Assembly: GCF_000213575.1 (NCBI RefSeq)
Contig: NZ_GL892005.1
Location: 281,995-345,994, forward strand
Origin: Dysgonomonas mossii DSM 22836
GTDB lineage: Bacteria > Bacteroidota > Bacteroidia > Bacteroidales > Dysgonomonadaceae
DNA length: 64,000 nt
Reading direction: 5' to 3'
Shown here: positions 63,387 through 64,000 of the stretch, piece by piece
Numbering within the stretch: the stretch's first letter is position 1
How the letters are laid out: every line of letters begins with the position of its first letter
The notes under the pieces: model-generated
What the model was told of the DNA's origin: nothing
What the model saw: the letters and a program-made list of their open reading frames with translations, nothing else
Database searches by the model: none
Program-made: the position numbers and the translations under genes

Positions 63387-64000
63387 ATGTGTAAAAAGAT
63401 TTGTTCAACCTTTTTTATATTATTATTCGTTTTTTCTATTAGTTCTTTTTCTCAGAAGAAACATACGTTTGAGATTAAGAATGGAGATTTTGTATATGAC
63501 GGAAAACCGGTAAGAATAATTTCAGGCGAAATGCATTATCCGCGTATTCCTCACCAATATTGGCGTCATCGTATGCAGATGCTAAAAGCAATGGGGCTAA
63601 ATGCCGTGGCCACTTATGTATTCTGGAATATTCATGAGCCTGAACCCGGTAAATGGGATTTTACAGGAGATAAGAATCTTGCCGAATATATAAAAATAGC
63701 AGGTGAAGAAGGATTGATGGTGATACTTCGTCCCGGTCCGTATGTATGTGCTGAGTGGGAATTTGGAGGTTATCCTTGGTGGCTTCAGAATGTAGAGGGT
63801 TTGGAATTGAGACGTGATAACGAACAATTTCTAAAATATACCCAGTTATATATAAATAGATTGTATAAGGAAGTTGGAAATTTGCAAATAACTAAAGGTG
63901 GCCCTATTGTTATGGTGCAGGCAGAAAATGAATTCGGATCTTATGTCTCCCAACGTAAAGATATTCCATTGGAAGAGCATCGCAGATACAATGCAAAAAT
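63387..64000 (+). CDS. Glycoside hydrolase family 35 beta-galactosidase, 5' part
   Basis: Runs off the window, so only 204 codons are seen. It has a signal peptide (ending SSFSQ), then a GH35 TIM-barrel start: GEMHYPRIPHQYWRHRMQML, the NAVATYVFWNIHEPE segment, LRPGPYVCAEWEFGG, and the acid/base motif GGPIVMVQAENEFGSY (Glu in AENEFG). GH35 enzymes of Bacteroidetes remove galactose from host or plant glycans; it may be the edge of a polysaccharide-utilisation locus. No clear promoter was found upstream. Confidence 0.93.
   Translation, partial: MCKKICSTFFILLFVFSISSFSQKKHTFEIKNGDFVYDGKPVRIISGEMHYPRIPHQYWRHRMQMLKAMGLNAVATYVFWNIHEPEPGKWDFTGDKNLAEYIKIAGEEGLMVILRPGPYVCAEWEFGGYPWWLQNVEGLELRRDNEQFLKYTQLYINRLYKEVGNLQITKGGPIVMVQAENEFGSYVSQRKDIPLEEHRRYNAK

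Overview
The window reads as a stretch of a Bacteroidales chromosome, most like Dysgonomonas or a close relative; the genus is an inference. The DNA is AT-rich. Many genes have Bacteroidetes-type promoters (TTTG or TTG, 19-20 nt, TAnnTTTG). Several families are typical of the phylum: two DUF5686 outer-membrane proteins, DUF4369/TlpA lipoproteins, DUF3822, DUF4271, DUF5606, an ExbB-ExbD-ExbD-TonB-PstS-TPR operon, Bacteroidetes LptE, and a GH35 enzyme at the right edge. I see no insertion sequence, prophage, integrase, CRISPR array, rRNA or restriction-modification system. This is a housekeeping region, and its interest lies mostly in regulation and small genes.

Layout. 0-7 kb: groES-groL (minus) behind a sigma-54-like promoter, an L,D-transpeptidase lipoprotein, two tandem thioredoxin-fold lipoproteins and a PfkB kinase. 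6.9-7.1 kb: two identical tRNA-Asn genes with a promoter and terminator. 7-16 kb: DUF5686 protein, HsdR_N-like nuclease-fold protein, amn-holA-esterase, a RecD-like helicase, DUF3822-rsmD. 15.9-16.4 kb: two 90-bp direct repeats, each ending in the same seven-codon micro-ORF. 16.5-28 kb: rmuC, a small HEXXH membrane protein coupled to msrBA, DUF5606, a four-gene minus operon (sigma-54 activator, lptE, unknown, secG), acyltransferase, phosphodiesterase-menA, and the second DUF5686 protein. 28-36 kb: aspartate kinase, then the TonB energy-transduction operon. 36-45 kb: metK behind a likely SAM-II riboswitch, DUF4271-hemD, YgjP-like protease, cdd, a LysM muramidase, a secreted DUF4468/flavin-reductase fusion, an SDR oxidoreductase and an EamA transporter. 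45-56 kb: trmD, an ECF sigma factor with a membrane TonB-like partner, a winged-helix protein, a ZapB-like/ZapA pair, rny, ldhA, a cell-wall amidase, an MCE protein, dnaA and smpB. 56-64 kb: DUF6056 protein, metH, a lone metal ABC permease, a split ThrE/YjjPB-type exporter, and the start of a beta-galactosidase.

How it fits together. Several genes serve the cell envelope (L,D-transpeptidase, muramidase, amidase, MCE protein, LptE, SecG, TonB system, DUF5686 proteins). metK and metH form the methionine/SAM cycle. ldhA, menA and the YjjPB-like exporter fit an anaerobe that ferments and also uses menaquinone. The features most worth following up are the 90-bp repeat with its micro-ORF, the tandem 9-nt promoter motif (GTYACYTTT)2 at three loci, the SAM-II element, the sigma-54-like groESL promoter, and the HEXXH protein coupled to msrBA.
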